Assembly (NCBI GenBank): GCA_013397935.1
Contig: VZRN01001305.1
Location: 2,331,976-2,395,975 of the forward strand
From: Dasyornis broadbenti
Lineage: Eukaryota > Chordata > Aves > Passeriformes > Dasyornithidae
Length of the DNA stretch: 64,000 bases
Direction: 5' to 3'
How positions within the stretch are numbered: the stretch's first letter is position 1; each line of letters begins with the position of its first letter. Below the pieces are notes generated by a model that was not told where the DNA came from, searched no databases, and worked only from the letters and a program-made list of their open reading frames with translations. Positions 62,989 to 64,000 of this stretch are shown piece after piece. A program made the translations under genes and the position numbers.

Positions 62989-64000
62989 GTAATGCTTTCC
63001 TCGCAGCACCCCTGAATTCCTGCAAGGTGCAGTGCATGTGAATGTCATGGTGATAATGCGTGTGCTGATGCATCCCTAACTGAGATCCCGAGGCATACTG
63101 TGGTGCTGCTTGCTTTCTTTGGACACTGAAAACAGTTAGAGAACAAATGAAGCAGTGGTGGTGACCACATTGCCTGGTTCTAGAGGCAACAGAAAGAGAC
63201 TACAGGGATCTGAAAAATCAGAATTTTTCATTCTGTTTTCCTGCTAACAAAACTTACACTGAGTGATGGAGAAGGTGGTTTGATGAATTAGAAAGATTTT
63301 TGTTCTGATCCATATATGTTTAGTGCAATTAATACACCAGAGAGAGATATTTTGCATCTACATTTTTAGTTCAGAAGTATGGTGGCATTTGTTGCTCATT
63401 TTATGCCAGCATTTTCTCTAGGAAAAGGAAGAGACAGTATTAAATAAATACCAAAATAATGACAATGACTATCATGAATGAATAGAAGGCTGATAGGAAT
63501 CATTTTATGATATGATGTAATTGTGTTGTAGTGAGACTTACTTCTAAAGTATCTTCAAATCAAGGATTATCTTTTTTAGAATGAACTTTTTCTTTGTTCT
63601 GTTTTTTTCTTTGTAACATTCATTATTTCAGTTATTTTATAGCGCTAATAACTAGTAAGGGCTATAAAGATAAAAAGGAAAAGATAATTACTATCATCAT
63701 TAAAGCTGTACAGGAACCCTGAGATACCTGTAAGAGTTAAGCAATACCCCCTGTCTCAGGAGGGGAGACAGGGGTTGAAACCTGAAATTGGGAGGTTAAT
63801 TAAGGAAGGACTCTTAGAGCCTTGTGCGCGGAAAGATCTACCGTGCAAATGTTGCCTAAAGGGTGCAAAATCTCACCCGAACAAATTAGTGTAATTGGAG
63901 CAAAAGGTTTGAGTTTTGTTGTCTATCTTTTTACTTAGAATTTACTAACAAAATATTTTAAAAGTTTATCTTGTTAGAAGCTTTTTAACTCTTTCATTGA
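62989..64000 (+). other. TMEM131L: Intron 22 of TMEM131L (5' part)
   Basis: Begins GTAATG and runs off the window. It holds a perfect 10-bp hairpin at 63748-63774, listed separately. No exon recognised. Confidence 0.85.
63748..63774. repeat. Perfect 10-bp hairpin
   Basis: CCCCTGTCTC at 63748-63757 pairs exactly with GAGACAGGGG at 63765-63774 across a 7-nt loop. It is followed by TTGAAACC, and GGGTTGAAACC resembles a tRNA B box with one base missing. Possibly part of an old SINE, but no consensus could be matched. Confidence 0.75.

Overview
The window is eukaryotic, most likely avian, genomic DNA. It is AT-rich, has long introns with GT..AG borders, and carries two 3'-end fragments of CR1 LINEs, the dominant retroposon of birds. 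It holds one recognisable gene: the plus-strand orthologue of TMEM131L (KIAA0922, transmembrane protein 131-like). No second intact gene, structural RNA, CRISPR array or prokaryotic feature was found. I could not fix the species.

Layout: bases 1-75 are GC- and CpG-rich and look like the edge of a CpG island, so exon 1 (initiator Met and signal peptide) probably lies just upstream of the window. A short 44-nt exon sits at 7126-7169, followed by a 27.4-kb intron (7170-34569). Twenty more coding exons follow between 34570 and 62988, most densely at 49.2-56.6 kb and 60.2-63.0 kb. Numbering the 21 visible exons E2-E22, reading phase is consistent across every junction and gives 822 complete codons plus 2 nt. 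The last visible exon ends just before, or at the start of, the expected membrane helix. The helix, the cytoplasmic tail and the stop codon are beyond base 64000.

Protein: the visible part is the luminal ectodomain, built from PapD/MSP-like and other beta-sandwich modules. It has about ten N-glycosylation sequons and paired cysteines. Exons E3-E6 encode the N-terminal TMEM131-family PapD-like module. Exons E19-E22 encode the most conserved membrane-proximal part. Family knowledge, not shown here: TMEM131 proteins bind procollagen through PapD-like domains and help its secretion, and TMEM131L is reported to dampen Wnt signalling in thymocytes.

The rest is intron: low-complexity T-rich and TA/TG tracts, two CR1 fragments, a 27-bp tandem duplication and several short hairpins. 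There is also a minus-strand stretch just upstream of E2 (6167-7072) with unusually few stops, which may be a decayed coding copy of unknown origin. No convincing new biological system was seen. The points most worth checking are the possible pseudogene, a perfect 13-bp hairpin next to a 5' splice site, weak splice signals around intron 15, and a tandem NAGNAG acceptor at E14.
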